NCBI RefSeq assembly: GCF_003097615.1
Contig: NZ_QCZG01000001.1
Span: 205,307 to 269,306 of the forward strand
Direction of reading: 5' to 3'
DNA length: 64,000 nt
Source of the DNA: Pueribacillus theae
GTDB lineage: Bacteria; Bacillota; Bacilli; Bacillales; UBA6769
Positions 18,458 to 29,815 of the stretch are shown here, in pieces; the first letter of the stretch is position 1, and each line of letters opens with the position of its first letter. The position numbers and the translations under genes were made by a program. The notes beneath the pieces are model-generated. The model searched no databases. It was not told where the DNA came from and was given only the letters and a program-made list of their open reading frames with translations.

Positions 18458-19249
18458 ATGAAACAGCGAATCATAACAGCTATCGTTGCAGGTATTCCCC
18501 TCGTTCTGCTTGTCATGGTCGGAGGGCTGCCATTTACATTTTTATCTATTTTCCTTGCATTCATAGCGATATCTGAATTACTAAAAATGAAAAAAACAGC
18601 TTATTTATCACCCCCTGGCATCATTGCGTTTTTGTTGACTTTTATTATCGTGATGCCGGATGATTGGTATGATCAAATTTTTATCTATTCAAATCATAAG
18701 ATAGACTTTTTTCTATTTGCTTTACTACTTTTATTGTCGCTGACCGTTATTTCGAAAAACAGGTTTAACTTTGATGAAGTTTCATTCGTACTGATGAGCT
18801 CATTATATGCCGGTTTTGGCTTTTACTATTTTTACGCGACAAGAATGATGCCGGAAGGCTTGCCAACCTTAATTTTTGTGTTGCTGTTAATTTGGGCAAC
18901 CGACAGCGGTGCTTACTTTACCGGAAGGGCAATGGGAAAAAGGAAATTATGGCCTGAAATCAGTCCGAATAAAACAGTTGAAGGCGCTCTTGGTGGCGTG
19001 CTTTCGGCGGTTGCCGTCTCCATTTTGTTTCAGCTTTTTTATCCGTTATTCGATTTTACAACCGCAATCATGATAGCGGCTATTGTTGCAGTATTTGGCC
19101 AAGTCGGCGATCTCGTGGAATCCGCTTTGAAAAGACACTACGGTGTAAAGGATTCCGGTCAACTCCTGCCTGGACACGGTGGAATTCTAGATCGTTTTGA
19201 TAGTTTAATTTTTGTTCTGCCGATATTGCATTTATTTCATCTTGTATGA
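18458..19249 (+). CDS. cdsA: Phosphatidate cytidylyltransferase
   Basis: The ATG at 18458 gives 263 residues with about eight membrane helices. The family signature near the C-terminus is intact: FGQVGDLVESALKRHYGVKD followed by PGHGGILDRFDS. The enzyme makes CDP-diacylglycerol, the precursor of phosphatidylglycerol (see pgsA at 56083) and phosphatidylserine. Its ribosome binding site is partly supplied by the end of repeat copy A, so the insertion may have altered its expression relative to uppS. Confidence 0.97.
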   Translation: MKQRIITAIVAGIPLVLLVMVGGLPFTFLSIFLAFIAISELLKMKKTAYLSPPGIIAFLLTFIIVMPDDWYDQIFIYSNHKIDFFLFALLLLLSLTVISKNRFNFDEVSFVLMSSLYAGFGFYYFYATRMMPEGLPTLIFVLLLIWATDSGAYFTGRAMGKRKLWPEISPNKTVEGALGGVLSAVAVSILFQLFYPLFDFTTAIMIAAIVAVFGQVGDLVESALKRHYGVKDSGQLLPGHGGILDRFDSLIFVLPILHLFHLV

Positions 19250-19277
19250 TTATACATGAAGGTAAGGAGTGTTTTTT

Positions 19278-20426
19278 TTGAAAAAAATCAGTTTGCTGGG
19301 AGCCACAGGCTCGATTGGAACGCAAACACTTGATGTGATTAGAGCGAATCAGGATTCAATGAAGTTAGTTGCAATGTCCATCGGACAAAATATAGGGCTC
19401 GGTGAACAAATGATTCGTGAGTTTAAACCAAAGCTTGTCTCTGTTTTGTCAAAGGATGCGAGGGATGAACTTTTCCCTGTGCTTCCCCCTGAAACGAAAG
19501 TTGTTTTTGGAGAGGAAGGCTTAATTGAAGTAGCAACACATCCGGATGCAAATCTTTTACTAAATTCGGTCGTTGGAAGTGTCGGCCTAAAACCAACATT
19601 GGCAGCAATTGAATGCTCAAAAACCATTGCGATTGCGAACAAAGAAACATTAGTTACTGCAGGGCATATCGTAATGAAAGCAGCGGCGGAAAAAGGGGTT
19701 TCGATTCTTCCGGTTGACAGCGAACATTCAGCCATTTTTCAATGCTTGAATGGCGAGAAAAAAAGTGAAATTGCCAAAATTATCCTCACGGCCTCCGGAG
19801 GCAGTTTTCGCGACAAAATGCGTGATGAACTAAAAAATGTGACAGTGGCTGAAGCATTGGATCACCCGAATTGGTCGATGGGTGCAAAACTGACAGTTGA
19901 TTCAGCTACGATGATGAATAAAGGACTTGAAGTCATTGAAGCTCACTGGCTGTTTCAATTGCCTTACAGTCAAATCGATGTCATTTTACATAGAGAAAGC
20001 GTCATCCATTCAATGGTGGAATTTAAAGATACAAGCGTGATTGCCCAACTTGGAACACCGGATATGAAAATTCCGATTCAATATGCGTTAACTTATCCTG
20101 ACAGACTTGAATTACCGCGGACAAAAAGGTTAAACTTAAGTGAAATAGGCAGCTTACATTTCGCTGAAATTGATTATGAACGTTACCGTTGTCTGAAAAT
20201 GGCGTTTCAGGCAGGCAAAATTGGAGGGACAATGCCCGCCGTATTAAATGCAGCAAACGAAGAAGCTGTTGCGGCGTTTTTATCGAATCACATCTCGTTT
20301 TTAGAGATTGAAACGCTCGTTGAAAAGGCGATGGAACGCCACGTCACGATCAATGACCCGCCGTTGGAAGCCATTTTGGATGCCGATAATGAAACACGGA
20401 ATGCAGTAAAAAAACTCATCCAATAA
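19278..20426 (+). CDS. dxr: 1-deoxy-D-xylulose 5-phosphate reductoisomerase
   Basis: I take TTG 19278 as the start because AAGGAG lies eight bases upstream and the protein then begins [20 protein letters not shown] like its relatives; GTG 19269 would add three residues. The product is 382 residues. NADPH-binding GATGSIG, the catalytic/metal region [20 protein letters not shown] and [20 protein letters not shown] are all present. It is the committed step of the MEP isoprenoid pathway, feeding UppS. Confidence 0.96.
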   Translation: MKKISLLGATGSIGTQTLDVIRANQDSMKLVAMSIGQNIGLGEQMIREFKPKLVSVLSKDARDELFPVLPPETKVVFGEEGLIEVATHPDANLLLNSVVGSVGLKPTLAAIECSKTIAIANKETLVTAGHIVMKAAAEKGVSILPVDSEHSAIFQCLNGEKKSEIAKIILTASGGSFRDKMRDELKNVTVAEALDHPNWSMGAKLTVDSATMMNKGLEVIEAHWLFQLPYSQIDVILHRESVIHSMVEFKDTSVIAQLGTPDMKIPIQYALTYPDRLELPRTKRLNLSEIGSLHFAEIDYERYRCLKMAFQAGKIGGTMPAVLNAANEEAVAAFLSNHISFLEIETLVEKAMERHVTINDPPLEAILDADNETRNAVKKLIQ

Positions 20427-20525
20427 GGTCATGTTAATTTCTTCCAAAAACAGCAAATGTTCGTCTCACAGCGTTATCATTCTTGCCAATATCAAGATTG
20501 TCATAATAAAGGTGGTTATTTTACC

Positions 20526-21785
20526 ATGAACAGTGTAATTGCTATCGTCATCATATTTGGCCTATTAGTTTTTATCCATGAGCTCGGCCACTTGCTGCTC
20601 GCAAAGAGAGCGGGCATTCTATGCAGAGAATTCGCCATTGGATTCGGACCGAAAATTTTCTCAATAAAAAAAAGTGAAACGGTTTATACGGTTCGTCTCT
20701 TACCACTTGGTGGATTTGTTAGAATGGCCGGCGAAGATCCTGAAATGATTGAGTTGAAGCCTGGCCACAGAATAAAACTGCAACTGAATGATGATGGGGT
20801 AATTACAAAAATTATCGTTAATCAAAAAAACAAGTATCCAAATCTGAAAGACTTTACAGTAGAAGAAGCTGACTTGGAAAAGGGACTCTATGTTAAGGGC
20901 TACGAAAGCGAAGAAGGCCCTTTAGAAACTTATCGCGTCGATCCGGTTTGTTCGTATGTCATTGATGGACAAGAGTTTCAAATTGCTCCGATCGATCGCC
21001 AATTTGGATCGAAGACTGTGTTTCAACGATTTTTGGCCATTTTTGCAGGCCCGTTTATGAACTTTTTACTAGCTTTTGTTATATTGTTTATTTTTGCGCT
21101 CATTTATGGCGCCCCATCAAAAGAAGCCGTTATTGGAGGCGTTGCTGAAGATGGAGCGGCCGTTGAAGCGGGGCTTCAAGCCGGTGACAGGATAACAGCG
21201 ATTAACGGCAACCCTATAAGCAATTGGGATGAGTTCACTGAAGTGATTCAAACCAACCCGAATCAGACGCTTGCCTTCTCTGTGAACCGTGATGGCAAAC
21301 AAGTTAATGTCCATGTTACGCCAGATGAACGCTTGAATTATAAAGGCGAGAAAGAAGGCTTTATCGGCGTCGGATATGAAAGGGTTACTTCATTTTTAGG
21401 TTCGCTTGAATTCGGTTTTGACACAACAATCTTGTACTCGAAGGCTATTTTTACAGGGCTGGGCCAATTAATTACCGGAAAAATATCGATCGATAATCTA
21501 TCGGGTCCTGTTGGGATTTACAATTATACAGATGAAGCAGCACAACAAGGAATAGCGACATTAATGCAATGGACGGCCATGCTAAGCGTCAACTTAGGCT
21601 TAATTAACTTATTGCCATTGCCAGCCCTTGATGGTGGCCGTTTAATATTTATTATTCTTGAGGGGCTTAGAGGTAAGCCGATCGATCCTCAAAAAGAAAG
21701 CCTTGTCCATTTTGTTGGATTTGCTTTTCTCATGCTTTTAATGATTGTTGTGACATGGAATGATATTCAAAAGTTTTTCTTGTAA
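20526..21785 (+). CDS. rseP: Site-2 intramembrane zinc protease RseP/RasP
   Basis: The ATG at 20526 behind AAAGGTGG gives 419 residues. HELGH in the first membrane helix and LPLPALDGGR near the C-terminus supply the zinc ligands. A PDZ domain lies between (GGVAEDGAAVEAGLQAGDRI around residues 200-220). In Bacillus this protease clips anti-sigma factors and remnant signal peptides within the membrane. About 100 bases upstream hold only the ribosome binding site. Confidence 0.96.
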   Translation: MNSVIAIVIIFGLLVFIHELGHLLLAKRAGILCREFAIGFGPKIFSIKKSETVYTVRLLPLGGFVRMAGEDPEMIELKPGHRIKLQLNDDGVITKIIVNQKNKYPNLKDFTVEEADLEKGLYVKGYESEEGPLETYRVDPVCSYVIDGQEFQIAPIDRQFGSKTVFQRFLAIFAGPFMNFLLAFVILFIFALIYGAPSKEAVIGGVAEDGAAVEAGLQAGDRITAINGNPISNWDEFTEVIQTNPNQTLAFSVNRDGKQVNVHVTPDERLNYKGEKEGFIGVGYERVTSFLGSLEFGFDTTILYSKAIFTGLGQLITGKISIDNLSGPVGIYNYTDEAAQQGIATLMQWTAMLSVNLGLINLLPLPALDGGRLIFIILEGLRGKPIDPQKESLVHFVGFAFLMLLMIVVTWNDIQKFFL

Positions 21786-21812
21786 ACAACAGTGGAAATT
21801 TTTTATTTCCAA

Positions 21813-21840
21813 TATCTAATTTCTAACATCTGACTTCTAT
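21813..21840 (+). repeat. Four degenerate heptamers (TATCTAA, TTTCTAA, CATCTGA, CTTCTAT)
   Basis: Bases 21813-21840 divide cleanly into four 7-base units sharing TCTRA. The array sits between rseP and the proS ribosome binding site, belongs to the same family as five other arrays in this window, and has no coding or stem-loop character. Confidence 0.6.
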
Positions 21841-21855
21841 TCTTGAGGTGTTTTT

Positions 21856-23532
21856 ATGAGACAGTCAAATTATTTTGTTCCGACGTTAAGAGAGGTACCG
21901 AATGATGCGGAAATTGTAAGCCACCAATTGCTGCTTAGGGCGGGGTTTATGAGGCAAAACGCATCAGGCATATATTCATACCTTCCTTTGGGATTTATTG
22001 TATTGCGGAAAATTGAAGAAATTATTCGAGATGAAATGAATAAAGCTGGTGCGCAAGAATTGCTTATGCCTGCGATCCAGCCAGCTGAATTGTGGCACGA
22101 GACTGGCCGCTGGAAACTTTATGGGCCGGAATTAATGAGGCTCAAAGATCGCCACAACCGGGATTTTGCTTTAGGGGCGACACATGAAGAGTTAATAACA
22201 AGTCTTGTGCGTGATGAAATTAACAGCTATAAGAAAATGCCTGTCCTTCTTTATCAAATTCAAACGAAATATCGAGATGAAAAGCGCCCTCGTTTCGGTT
22301 TATTAAGAGGGCGGGAATTTATTATGAAAGATGCGTATTCATTTGATTCCAGTGAAGAAGGCTTAGATAAGGTTTATAACGTCATGGTTGAGACGTACAA
22401 AGCCATTTTCAATCGATGCAAATTAAATTTTAGGCCGGTAGTTGCGGACAGTGGAGCGATAGGCGGAAAAGATACTCATGAGTTTATGGCATTGTCAGAG
22501 GTCGGTGAAGACACCATTGCTTATTCATCCGAATCTGATTTTGCGGCAAATGTGGAGATGGCTCCTGTTTTAGACGTATACGAAGCAAGTGAAGAAGAAC
22601 AAAAAGAACTTCAGCTAGTCGAGGATCCGGAGTCGCAACGTGAAAGCTTAGAAAAAAATCGTATCCATTACACATTTTTTGAAACAGATGATAAATGTGT
22701 TTGTCTCCTTACGAGCAATGAGCACGTCGTAAATGAGATTAAAGTGAAACATTATTTTGACGCTAATCATGTCAAACCGTTAACAGTAGAAGAAGCCGCC
22801 GAAAAACTTAATGTTTCGTTACATGACCTATCGCTTTTTAATAAAGAGATCGAAATTTATGCCGATAACGCAATAAAAGCTGTTGCTAACGGGTCGCTCA
22901 CAGACAGTACTGGAAAAAGCTATGTGAATGTCAATCCGGACCGCGATTTTAATATTGCTGCATACGCTGATTTTCGAATGATTCAAGAAGGCGATCCGTC
23001 TCCTGATGGGCAAGGTGAAATTGTTTTTGCAAGAGGAATTGAAATTGGACAAGTCTTTAAACTTGGAACAAGATACAGCGAAACAATGAATGCGACATTT
23101 TTAGATGAAAACGGGAAATCTAAACCCATTTTAATGGGCTGCTACGGGATTGGTGTTTCAAGAGTATTAGCCACCGTTGTTGAACAGCACCATGATGAAA
23201 AGGGGATTGTTTGGCCGGTTTCCCTTTCACCGTTTTTAGTTCACCTGATTAGTGTAAATTCGAAAAACGAAGCGCAAAAAGAATTGTCCGAAAAACTATA
23301 TTCCATTATCCAAAACGAAGCAATTGATGTATTGTACGACGATCGTTCCGAACGAGCCGGTGTCAAATTTTCAGACTCGGATCTTATTGGCATTCCGATT
23401 CGCATCATTGTCGGAAAAAAGGCAAATGAAGGCATTGTTGAAGTGAAAATAAGAAAAACTGGTGAGTCGTTCGAAGTGCCTGTCAATTCAATTATCGAAG
23501 TTATACGCCAGCAATTAAAAATTTTAGATTAA
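21856..23532 (+). CDS. proS: Prolyl-tRNA synthetase (bacterial type)
   Basis: The protein has 558 residues. Class II motif 1 is near [20 protein letters not shown], motif 2 is [20 protein letters not shown], and motif 3 is [17 protein letters not shown]. Between motifs 2 and 3 lies the editing (INS) domain that hydrolyses Ala-tRNA(Pro). A C-terminal anticodon-binding domain follows (VYD-type segment [20 protein letters not shown]). Start ATG 21856 is preceded by GAGGTG. A repeat element begins at the stop codon. Confidence 0.98.
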   Translation: MRQSNYFVPTLREVPNDAEIVSHQLLLRAGFMRQNASGIYSYLPLGFIVLRKIEEIIRDEMNKAGAQELLMPAIQPAELWHETGRWKLYGPELMRLKDRHNRDFALGATHEELITSLVRDEINSYKKMPVLLYQIQTKYRDEKRPRFGLLRGREFIMKDAYSFDSSEEGLDKVYNVMVETYKAIFNRCKLNFRPVVADSGAIGGKDTHEFMALSEVGEDTIAYSSESDFAANVEMAPVLDVYEASEEEQKELQLVEDPESQRESLEKNRIHYTFFETDDKCVCLLTSNEHVVNEIKVKHYFDANHVKPLTVEEAAEKLNVSLHDLSLFNKEIEIYADNAIKAVANGSLTDSTGKSYVNVNPDRDFNIAAYADFRMIQEGDPSPDGQGEIVFARGIEIGQVFKLGTRYSETMNATFLDENGKSKPILMGCYGIGVSRVLATVVEQHHDEKGIVWPVSLSPFLVHLISVNSKNEAQKELSEKLYSIIQNEAIDVLYDDRSERAGVKFSDSDLIGIPIRIIVGKKANEGIVEVKIRKTGESFEVPVNSIIEVIRQQLKILD

Positions 23533-23611
23533 TATAAGAGGATGTTCAAAAAGGCACTGAAAACCCGCGCGTCGCAATTCTTCGTTACGCTTTTTGAACA
23601 CATAATATAAG
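23532..23611 (+). repeat. Short GTTCAAAAAG inverted-repeat element (copy C) between proS and polC
   Basis: GTTCAAAAAG (23544-23553) and CTTTTTGAAC (23590-23599) are perfect inverted ends, and the flanks TAATATAAG and ATAATATAAG repeat. The interior has only 36 bases and no similarity I can see to the long copies. It begins at the proS stop codon. The TA-rich flanks could be a target-site duplication. Confidence 0.7.
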
Positions 23612-23636
23612 TGCCTCATTTTTGAGGTGCTTCTTC
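23609..23636 (+). terminator. Weak hairpin terminator before polC
   Basis: AAGTGCCTCA (23609-23618) pairs with TGAGGTGCTT (23623-23632) with two G-U pairs, and a broken T tract (CTTCATTTT) follows. It ends 30 bases before the polC start. Confidence 0.5.
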
Positions 23637-23666
23637 ATTTTAGTTATCGGAAATTGGGGGAGGAAA

Positions 23667-26600
23667 ATGAATATCGACTTTGAAACAAGAAAAGATCGTT
23701 TCAAACTCCTATTAGAACAGCTTCGTATAAATGATGAATCCAGCAAGCATTACTTTAAGGATGGGTATCTTAACAAACTGTCTATCGATAAAACGAAGAG
23801 AAGCTGGCACTTTGATTTGCATTTGCAATCGATTTTGCCTTTTCAAGTCTATCTTCTGCTTCAAAAAAATTTAAAGGAAACGTTCCAGCATATTGCCAAT
23901 ACCAGTTTTTCAATCACTACAGAAAAACCTGATTGTTCAGAAGATCTGCTAAATGATTATTGGCTTTATTGCCTTTCACAATTAGATGGCGTTTCTGAGC
24001 AGCTTCTCGTTCTATTAAGGGAACAATCTCCTAATTTGAGTGGAAATACACTCGAAATACAAGTTAGAAATGAAGCAGAGGCGATCATTGTAAAGCGGAG
24101 GCTTGAAAAAAAGCTAATAGATTGTTTGCGCTCGTTTGGCTTTCCGGCGTTTCAACTAGAAGCAAAGATTATTGAACAAGTGGATGAATATAAACAGTTT
24201 GAAGAGCGAAAAGCTCAAGAAGATGCGGAAAAAATGCGCCAGACGATAATAAATACCGAAAGAAACGCTGAAAAAGCTGCCGTTGCCAGTGAAACCTCAT
24301 TACAAATTGGAAATAAAATTACGGATGAACCAATTGCGATTGAAACGATTCAAGATGAAGAGCGAAGAGTTACGATTCAAGGCTATATTTTCGATGTTGA
24401 ATTGAAAGAATTAAGAAGTGGAAGATTACTGCTGCAAGTTAAACTCACAGATTACACAGGTTCGCTTTTAATTAAAATGTTTTCCCGCAGCAAGGAGGAT
24501 GCCCATTTATTCCAAGCTGTTAAAAAAGGGATGTGGGTAAAAATCCGCGGCGGCATCCAGAATGATACATTTGTCAGGGATCTTGTGATGATTGCGAATG
24601 ATATCAACGCCATCACCCCAATAGTAAGGGAGGATACCGCCCCTGAAGGAAAAAAACGGGTTGAACTTCATTTACATACACCAATGAGCCAAATGGATGC
24701 TGTTACCCCAACTTCTAAACTTGTAGAACAAGCAAAAAAGTGGGGCCATCCGGCGATTGCGATCACCGATCATGCTGTCGTTCAGTCATTTCCGGAAGCT
24801 TATGCGGCAAGCAAAAAGCATGGAATTAAAGTGTTGTACGGCCTTGAAGCAAATCTGATTGATGATGGTGTACCGATCGCTTATAATGACGCTGAACGAG
24901 ATTTGATGAATGAAACATATGTCGTATTCGACGTTGAAACAACCGGTTTATCAGCGGTTTATAACAAAATCATTGAGCTTGCAGCGGTTAAAGTAAAAAA
25001 CGGGGAAATTATCGATCGTTTTGAACGCTTTGCCAATCCACACGAACCACTATCGGCAACGACGATTGAACTGACAGGGATCACAGATGACATGGTAAAG
25101 AATGCGCCTGAAATCGAAGACGTTTTAAAAGACTTCCATACTTTTATTCAGGATGACACGCTTGTTGCGCATAATGCGAGTTTTGATATGGGGTTTTTAA
25201 ATGTCGGCTTCCGAAAAATCGGCCTGAAGGATGCGAAGAACCCTGTCATTGATACGCTTGAACTGGCCAGATTTTTGTACCCGGAATTGAAAAATCACCG
25301 GTTAAATACGCTATGTAAAAAGTTCGATATTGAATTAACCCAACACCATCGGGCGATTTATGATGCCGAAGCGACCGGCTATTTACTTTGGAAACTAGTC
25401 AAAGATGCCGTCGAACGTGGCATTACATCACACGATCGCTTGAATGATAATATGGGAAGCGGCAACTTTCAAAGGATCAGGCCGTCTCACTGCATTCTTT
25501 TAGCCAAAAACCAAACAGGCCTGAAAAATCTCTATAAACTTGTCTCTTTGTCGCATATCGATTATTTTTACCGGACGGCAAGAATCCCACGTTCAAAGCT
25601 TGAGAAATACCGGGAAGGGCTGATTGTCGGATCGGGTTGTGATAAAGGAGAAGTTTTCGAAGGAATGATGCAAAAGTCACCTGATGAGGTGGAAGAGATT
25701 GCAAAGTTCTACGATTATTTGGAAGTCCAGCCCCTCTCAAATTATGCCTACTTAATTGAGAAGGAGCTTGTACGCGATGAAAACGCTTTGCGTGATATTT
25801 TAGCGAAGATCGTAAAGCTTGGCGAGAAATTAAATATTCCTGTCGTTGCGACAGGGAATGTTCATTATTTAAATCCAAATGAAGGGATTTACCGTGAGAT
25901 TCTTATCTCTTCACAAGGCGGCGCAAACCCGTTAAACAGGCAAAAACTTCCGGAAGTCCATTTCCGTACGACAAATGAAATGCTCGAATGCTTTGCCTTC
26001 CTCGGAAAAGAAAAAGCGGAAGAAATCGTTGTTCATAATACACAGCATATTGCTTCTCTCGTCGAGGAAATCAGGCCGGTTCCTGCCGATTTGTATACCC
26101 CTCAAATCGAGGGGGCTGAGGAAGAAATACGAAAAATGAGCTACACCAAGGCGAAAGAAATTTTTGGAGAGCCCCTGCCCGAAATCGTAGAGGAGCGGCT
26201 TGAGAAAGAGTTGAAGAGCATTATCGGCCACGGATTTGCCGTTATTTATTTAATTTCGCATAAACTTGTTAAGAAATCTTTAAATGACGGTTATTTAGTT
26301 GGTTCGAGAGGGTCTGTCGGTTCTTCACTCGTTGCAACAATGACGGAAATTACCGAAGTGAATCCGCTCCCTCCACATTATGTTTGCCCAGACTGCAAAC
26401 ATTCCATTTTTTTTGATGACGGCTCTGTTGCATCGGGCTTTGACTTGCCTGATAAAGAATGTACACAATGTGGTTCAATGTATAAAAAAGATGGACAAGA
26501 CATCCCTTTTGAAACATTTCTCGGTTTCAAAGGTGATAAAGTGCCTGATATCGATTTAAATTTTTCAGGAGATTATCAAGCAAGGGCACATAATTATACA

Positions 26601-27965
26601 AAAGAATTATTCGGTGAGGATTATGTCTTCCGAGCGGGAACAATCGGTACAGTTGCTGAAAAAACGGCTTATGGTTTTGTGAAAGAATACGAAAGTGAAA
26701 ATAACATCCATTTTCGCAGTGCGGAGATTGATCGGCTAGTCATGGGGTGTTCAGGGGTCAAGCGGACGACAGGGCAACACCCCGGCGGGATTATTGTCGT
26801 ACCTGACAACATGGAAATTTACGATTTTTCTCCCATCCAGTATCCGGCGGATGATCGGAATTCGGAATGGAAAACGACGCATTTTGATTTTCACTCCATT
26901 GATGAAAACTTATTAAAACTTGATATACTTGGACACGATGATCCGACAGTCATTCGCATGCTTGAAGATTTAAGCGGCATTGACCCGAAAACAATACCTA
27001 CAGACGATCCAGATGTTATGAAACTATTTTCTGGAACGGAATCACTTGGAGTGACTCCTGAACAAATACTGTGCAAAACCGGCACATTAGGAATACCCGA
27101 ATTTGGCACAAGATTTGTAAGGCAGATGCTTGAAGAAACTAAACCGAGCACGTTTTCCGAACTCGTTCAAATCTCAGGCCTTTCGCACGGCACCGATGTT
27201 TGGCTCAATAATGCGAACGAATTAATTGCGAATGGCACATGTGAATTGAAAGATGTTATCGGCTGCCGCGATGACATTATGGTCTATTTAATTTATAAAG
27301 GACTGGATCCTTCGCTTGCTTTTAAAATTATGGAGTTTGTCCGTAAAGGCAAGGGGCTGCAAGATGAGTGGATTGAAGAAATGAAACGCCATGATGTTCC
27401 AGATTGGTACATCGAATCGTGCCAAAAAATCAAATATATGTTCCCTAAAGCCCATGCTGCCGCTTACGTATTGATGGCCGTTAGAATTGCCTACTTTAAA
27501 GTCCATCATCCGATTTTGTTTTATGCTGCCTACTTTACAGTCCGTGCCGATGACTTTGACCTTGATACAATGATTAAAGGATCGAATGCGATTCGGGCAA
27601 AAATCGAAGAAATCTATGCTAAAGGATTGGACGCCTCACCAAAAGAGAAAAGTGTGTTAACCGTACTTGAGCTTGCACTTGAAATGTGCGAAAGAGGCAT
27701 GGCATTCCAAAAAGTCGATTTGTACCGTTCGCATGCGACACAGTTTATTGTGGACGGTGACACATTAATCCCTCCTTTCAACGCTTTGCCTGGAGTAGGG
27801 ACAAATGCAGCCATCAATATTATGAAGGCAAGGGAGTCCGGAGAATTTTTATCGAAAGAAGATTTGCAGCAGCGAAGTAAAATGACGAAAACAGTGTTGG
27901 AGTATTTAGATGAACATGGTTGTTTAGAAGGCTTGCCTGAAGCAAACCAGCTTTCGCTTTTTTAG
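23667..27965 (+). CDS. polC: DNA polymerase III PolC, Gram-positive replicative polymerase
   Basis: ATG 23667, behind GGGGGAGGAAA, gives 1432 residues, close to the 1437 of B. subtilis. Domains in order are: N-terminal tau-binding region; OB fold (about 235-330); PHP domain starting near residue 334 ([10 protein letters not shown]) with a 3'-5' exonuclease inserted from about residue 416 ([10 protein letters not shown]); a Cys4 zinc site near 907-935 (CPDC, CTQCG); the polymerase palm with the catalytic [12 protein letters not shown] near residue 960; then fingers and a C-terminal duplex-binding region ending in QLSLF, which looks like a clamp-binding tail. All catalytic motifs are intact. 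A start 45 bases upstream lacks a ribosome binding site. Confidence 0.99.
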   Translation: MNIDFETRKDRFKLLLEQLRINDESSKHYFKDGYLNKLSIDKTKRSWHFDLHLQSILPFQVYLLLQKNLKETFQHIANTSFSITTEKPDCSEDLLNDYWLYCLSQLDGVSEQLLVLLREQSPNLSGNTLEIQVRNEAEAIIVKRRLEKKLIDCLRSFGFPAFQLEAKIIEQVDEYKQFEERKAQEDAEKMRQTIINTERNAEKAAVASETSLQIGNKITDEPIAIETIQDEERRVTIQGYIFDVELKELRSGRLLLQVKLTDYTGSLLIKMFSRSKEDAHLFQAVKKGMWVKIRGGIQNDTFVRDLVMIANDINAITPIVREDTAPEGKKRVELHLHTPMSQMDAVTPTSKLVEQAKKWGHPAIAITDHAVVQSFPEAYAASKKHGIKVLYGLEANLIDDGVPIAYNDAERDLMNETYVVFDVETTGLSAVYNKIIELAAVKVKNGEIIDRFERFANPHEPLSATTIELTGITDDMVKNAPEIEDVLKDFHTFIQDDTLVAHNASFDMGFLNVGFRKIGLKDAKNPVIDTLELARFLYPELKNHRLNTLCKKFDIELTQHHRAIYDAEATGYLLWKLVKDAVERGITSHDRLNDNMGSGNFQRIRPSHCILLAKNQTGLKNLYKLVSLSHIDYFYRTARIPRSKLEKYREGLIVGSGCDKGEVFEGMMQKSPDEVEEIAKFYDYLEVQPLSNYAYLIEKELVRDENALRDILAKIVKLGEKLNIPVVATGNVHYLNPNEGIYREILISSQGGANPLNRQKLPEVHFRTTNEMLECFAFLGKEKAEEIVVHNTQHIASLVEEIRPVPADLYTPQIEGAEEEIRKMSYTKAKEIFGEPLPEIVEERLEKELKSIIGHGFAVIYLISHKLVKKSLNDGYLVGSRGSVGSSLVATMTEITEVNPLPPHYVCPDCKHSIFFDDGSVASGFDLPDKECTQCGSMYKKDGQDIPFETFLGFKGDKVPDIDLNFSGDYQARAHNYTKELFGEDYVFRAGTIGTVAEKTAYGFVKEYESENNIHFRSAEIDRLVMGCSGVKRTTGQHPGGIIVVPDNMEIYDFSPIQYPADDRNSEWKTTHFDFHSIDENLLKLDILGHDDPTVIRMLEDLSGIDPKTIPTDDPDVMKLFSGTESLGVTPEQILCKTGTLGIPEFGTRFVRQMLEETKPSTFSELVQISGLSHGTDVWLNNANELIANGTCELKDVIGCRDDIMVYLIYKGLDPSLAFKIMEFVRKGKGLQDEWIEEMKRHDVPDWYIESCQKIKYMFPKAHAAAYVLMAVRIAYFKVHHPILFYAAYFTVRADDFDLDTMIKGSNAIRAKIEEIYAKGLDASPKEKSVLTVLELALEMCERGMAFQKVDLYRSHATQFIVDGDTLIPPFNALPGVGTNAAINIMKARESGEFLSKEDLQQRSKMTKTVLEYLDEHGCLEGLPEANQLSLF

Positions 27966-27990
27966 CTGAAATCAACCCAATTCAGTCAAG

Positions 27991-28019
27991 TTGAAAGAAA
28001 AAGCCGGTTATGATATATT
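27991..28019 (+). promoter_or_regulatory. Sigma-A promoter of the rimP-nusA-infB operon
   Basis: TTGAAA (27991-27996) and TATATT (28014-28019) are 17 bases apart, just after polC. The first transcribed bases lead straight into a strong hairpin before rimP. Confidence 0.72.
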
Positions 28020-28052
28020 ATTGTTGGAAATACTAGTCGATACACTGATGAA

Positions 28053-28088
28053 AAAGAGTGGGGGTTCCCCACTCTTTCGTTTTCGTTT
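28053..28088 (+). terminator. Leader terminator (attenuator) of the rimP-nusA operon
   Basis: AAAGAGTGGGG (28053-28063) and CCCCACTCTTT (28067-28077) form a perfect 11-bp stem with loop GTT. An interrupted T tract (CGTTTTCGTTT) follows. It lies between the operon promoter and rimP, so it must be read through to express nusA. An imperfect T tract is the type of terminator that depends on NusA, and B. subtilis nusA is known to be autoregulated by NusA-stimulated leader termination. No competing antiterminator stem is obvious. Confidence 0.75.
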
Positions 28089-28135
28089 ATTATCGAAATG
28101 CTCTAAACGCCTGGCGTTTGAGAGGAGGATTCAAG

Positions 28136-28609
28136 ATGGCGCAAAGCATAACCGAATTAACTGAACAAATTGTTACCCCTATTTTAAATGAAATGAATTT
28201 GGAACTTGTTGATGTAGAATATGTAAAGGAAGGAAAAAACTGGTTTCTTCGTGTTTATATTGATTCAAAGGATGGCGTAGACATTGAAGAGTGCGGAAAA
28301 GTAAGCGAACAGCTAAGCCAGCGGCTTGACGAGTATGATCCGGTTCCCCAAGCCTATTTTCTTGAAGTATCCTCTCCTGGTGTGGAAAGGCCTTTAAAGA
28401 AAATAGAGCATTTTCAAAATGCGGTTGGCAAGCAGGTTCACATTAAAACGTATGAACCAATTGATGGCAATAAAACGTTTGAGGGAAAATTGCTTCAGTT
28501 CGATGGGGAAGTAGCCACAGTTGAGTATAAAGAAAAACACCGAGTCAAAAAAGCGGCAATACCATACGAAAAAATAGCAAGTGCCAGACTTGCTGTTCTT
28601 TTTAATTAA
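28136..28609 (+). CDS. rimP: Ribosome maturation factor RimP
   Basis: ATG 28136 behind GAGAGGAGGAT gives 157 residues. Conserved patterns are [20 protein letters not shown] and the SSPGVERPL motif ([14 protein letters not shown]). The protein assists 30S maturation. As in B. subtilis it opens the nusA-infB operon. Longer starts upstream would run through the leader terminator and are rejected. Confidence 0.97.
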   Translation: MAQSITELTEQIVTPILNEMNLELVDVEYVKEGKNWFLRVYIDSKDGVDIEECGKVSEQLSQRLDEYDPVPQAYFLEVSSPGVERPLKKIEHFQNAVGKQVHIKTYEPIDGNKTFEGKLLQFDGEVATVEYKEKHRVKKAAIPYEKIASARLAVLFN

Positions 28610-28709
28610 ACGATATATGTTGATTAAAATTCTTAGGTTCATCTCATATAGAATTTAAAGGGCAATGTTTCCCTAACTTTGAACAACTCTAAAAGGGGAG
28701 AAGAAAGTA

Positions 28710-29804
28710 ATGAGCAGTGACTTGTTAGAAGCACTTTCAACGCTCGAAAAAGAAAAAGGAATTAGCAAAGATGTTATTATTGAGGCGATTGAAGCTGCAT
28801 TAATCTCTGCATATAAAAGAAATTTTCACCAGGCTCAAAACGTTCGCATTGATTTTAACCAAGATATCGGAAGCATCCGTGTTTTTGCGAGAAAAGATGT
28901 TGTGGAAGAAGTGAACGATCCCCGTTTGGAAATTTCAATCGACAAAGCAAAGGATATGAACCCCAATTATGAAATTGGAGATGTTATTGAAATTGAGGTA
29001 ACACCAAAAGATTTTGGAAGGATTGCCGCTCAAACAGCGAAACAAGTCGTCACTCAACGGGTTCGCGAAGCAGAGCGTGGCATCGTATATTCTGAGTTTA
29101 TCGATCGGGAAGAAGATATTATGACAGGGATTGTCCAGCGCCATGATCACCGGTTTATTTATGTGAATCTTGGACGGGTAGAAGCTTTGCTTCCGGCCAG
29201 CGAGCAAATGCCTAACGAAAAGTACCATCAAAATGACAGAATCAAAGTCTATATTACAAAAGTGGAAAAGACGACGAAGGGTCCGCAAGTCATGGTCTCG
29301 CGTACTCATCCCGGACTGCTGAAAAGGTTATTCGAGCTTGAAGTCCCCGAAATCTATGATGGTACTGTCGAGATTAAATCGATTGCAAGGGAAGCTGGGG
29401 ATCGATCGAAAATTGCCGTTTATGCTGATGATCCGGGGGTGGATCCGGTCGGTTCATGCGTTGGGCAAAAAGGACAGCGCGTCCAGGCGATTGTGAACGA
29501 ACTGAAAGGTGAAAAAATTGACATCGTTCACTGGTCTGAAGATCCTGTGGAATATGTCGCCAACGCGCTGAGCCCATCAAAAGTCATCCATGTCGATGTA
29601 AATGAAGAAGAGAAGACAACAACTGTTATCGTACCTGATTATCAGCTTTCACTTGCCATTGGGAAACGCGGCCAAAATGCCAGACTAGCGGCGAAGCTAA
29701 CTGGGTGGAAAATTGACATTAAAAGTGAATCTGAAGCAAAAGATTCAGGTTTGTATCCATTTACTGACGTAGACATAACAGAGGAAAATGAAGAAGAATT
29801 TTAG
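28710..29804 (+). CDS. nusA: Transcription termination/antitermination factor NusA
   Basis: The 364-residue protein has an N-terminal RNA-polymerase-binding domain, an S1 domain (DIMTGIVQRHDHRFIYVNLG near residue 135), and two KH domains (VGSCVGQKGQRVQAIVNEL and LAIGKRGQNARLAAKLTGWK). It lacks the acidic C-terminal repeats of enteric NusA, as is normal for Firmicutes. It is the likely regulator of the leader terminator upstream of rimP. It starts at ATG 28710 behind AAAGGGGAG. Confidence 0.98.
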   Translation: MSSDLLEALSTLEKEKGISKDVIIEAIEAALISAYKRNFHQAQNVRIDFNQDIGSIRVFARKDVVEEVNDPRLEISIDKAKDMNPNYEIGDVIEIEVTPKDFGRIAAQTAKQVVTQRVREAERGIVYSEFIDREEDIMTGIVQRHDHRFIYVNLGRVEALLPASEQMPNEKYHQNDRIKVYITKVEKTTKGPQVMVSRTHPGLLKRLFELEVPEIYDGTVEIKSIAREAGDRSKIAVYADDPGVDPVGSCVGQKGQRVQAIVNELKGEKIDIVHWSEDPVEYVANALSPSKVIHVDVNEEEKTTTVIVPDYQLSLAIGKRGQNARLAAKLTGWKIDIKSESEAKDSGLYPFTDVDITEENEEEF

Positions 29805-29815
29805 AGGTGTGGCAA

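Noticed and set aside
23622..23666. N-terminal extension of PolC
   Set aside because: It would begin inside a hairpin without a ribosome binding site, whereas ATG 23667 has GGGGGAGG and matches the family N-terminus.
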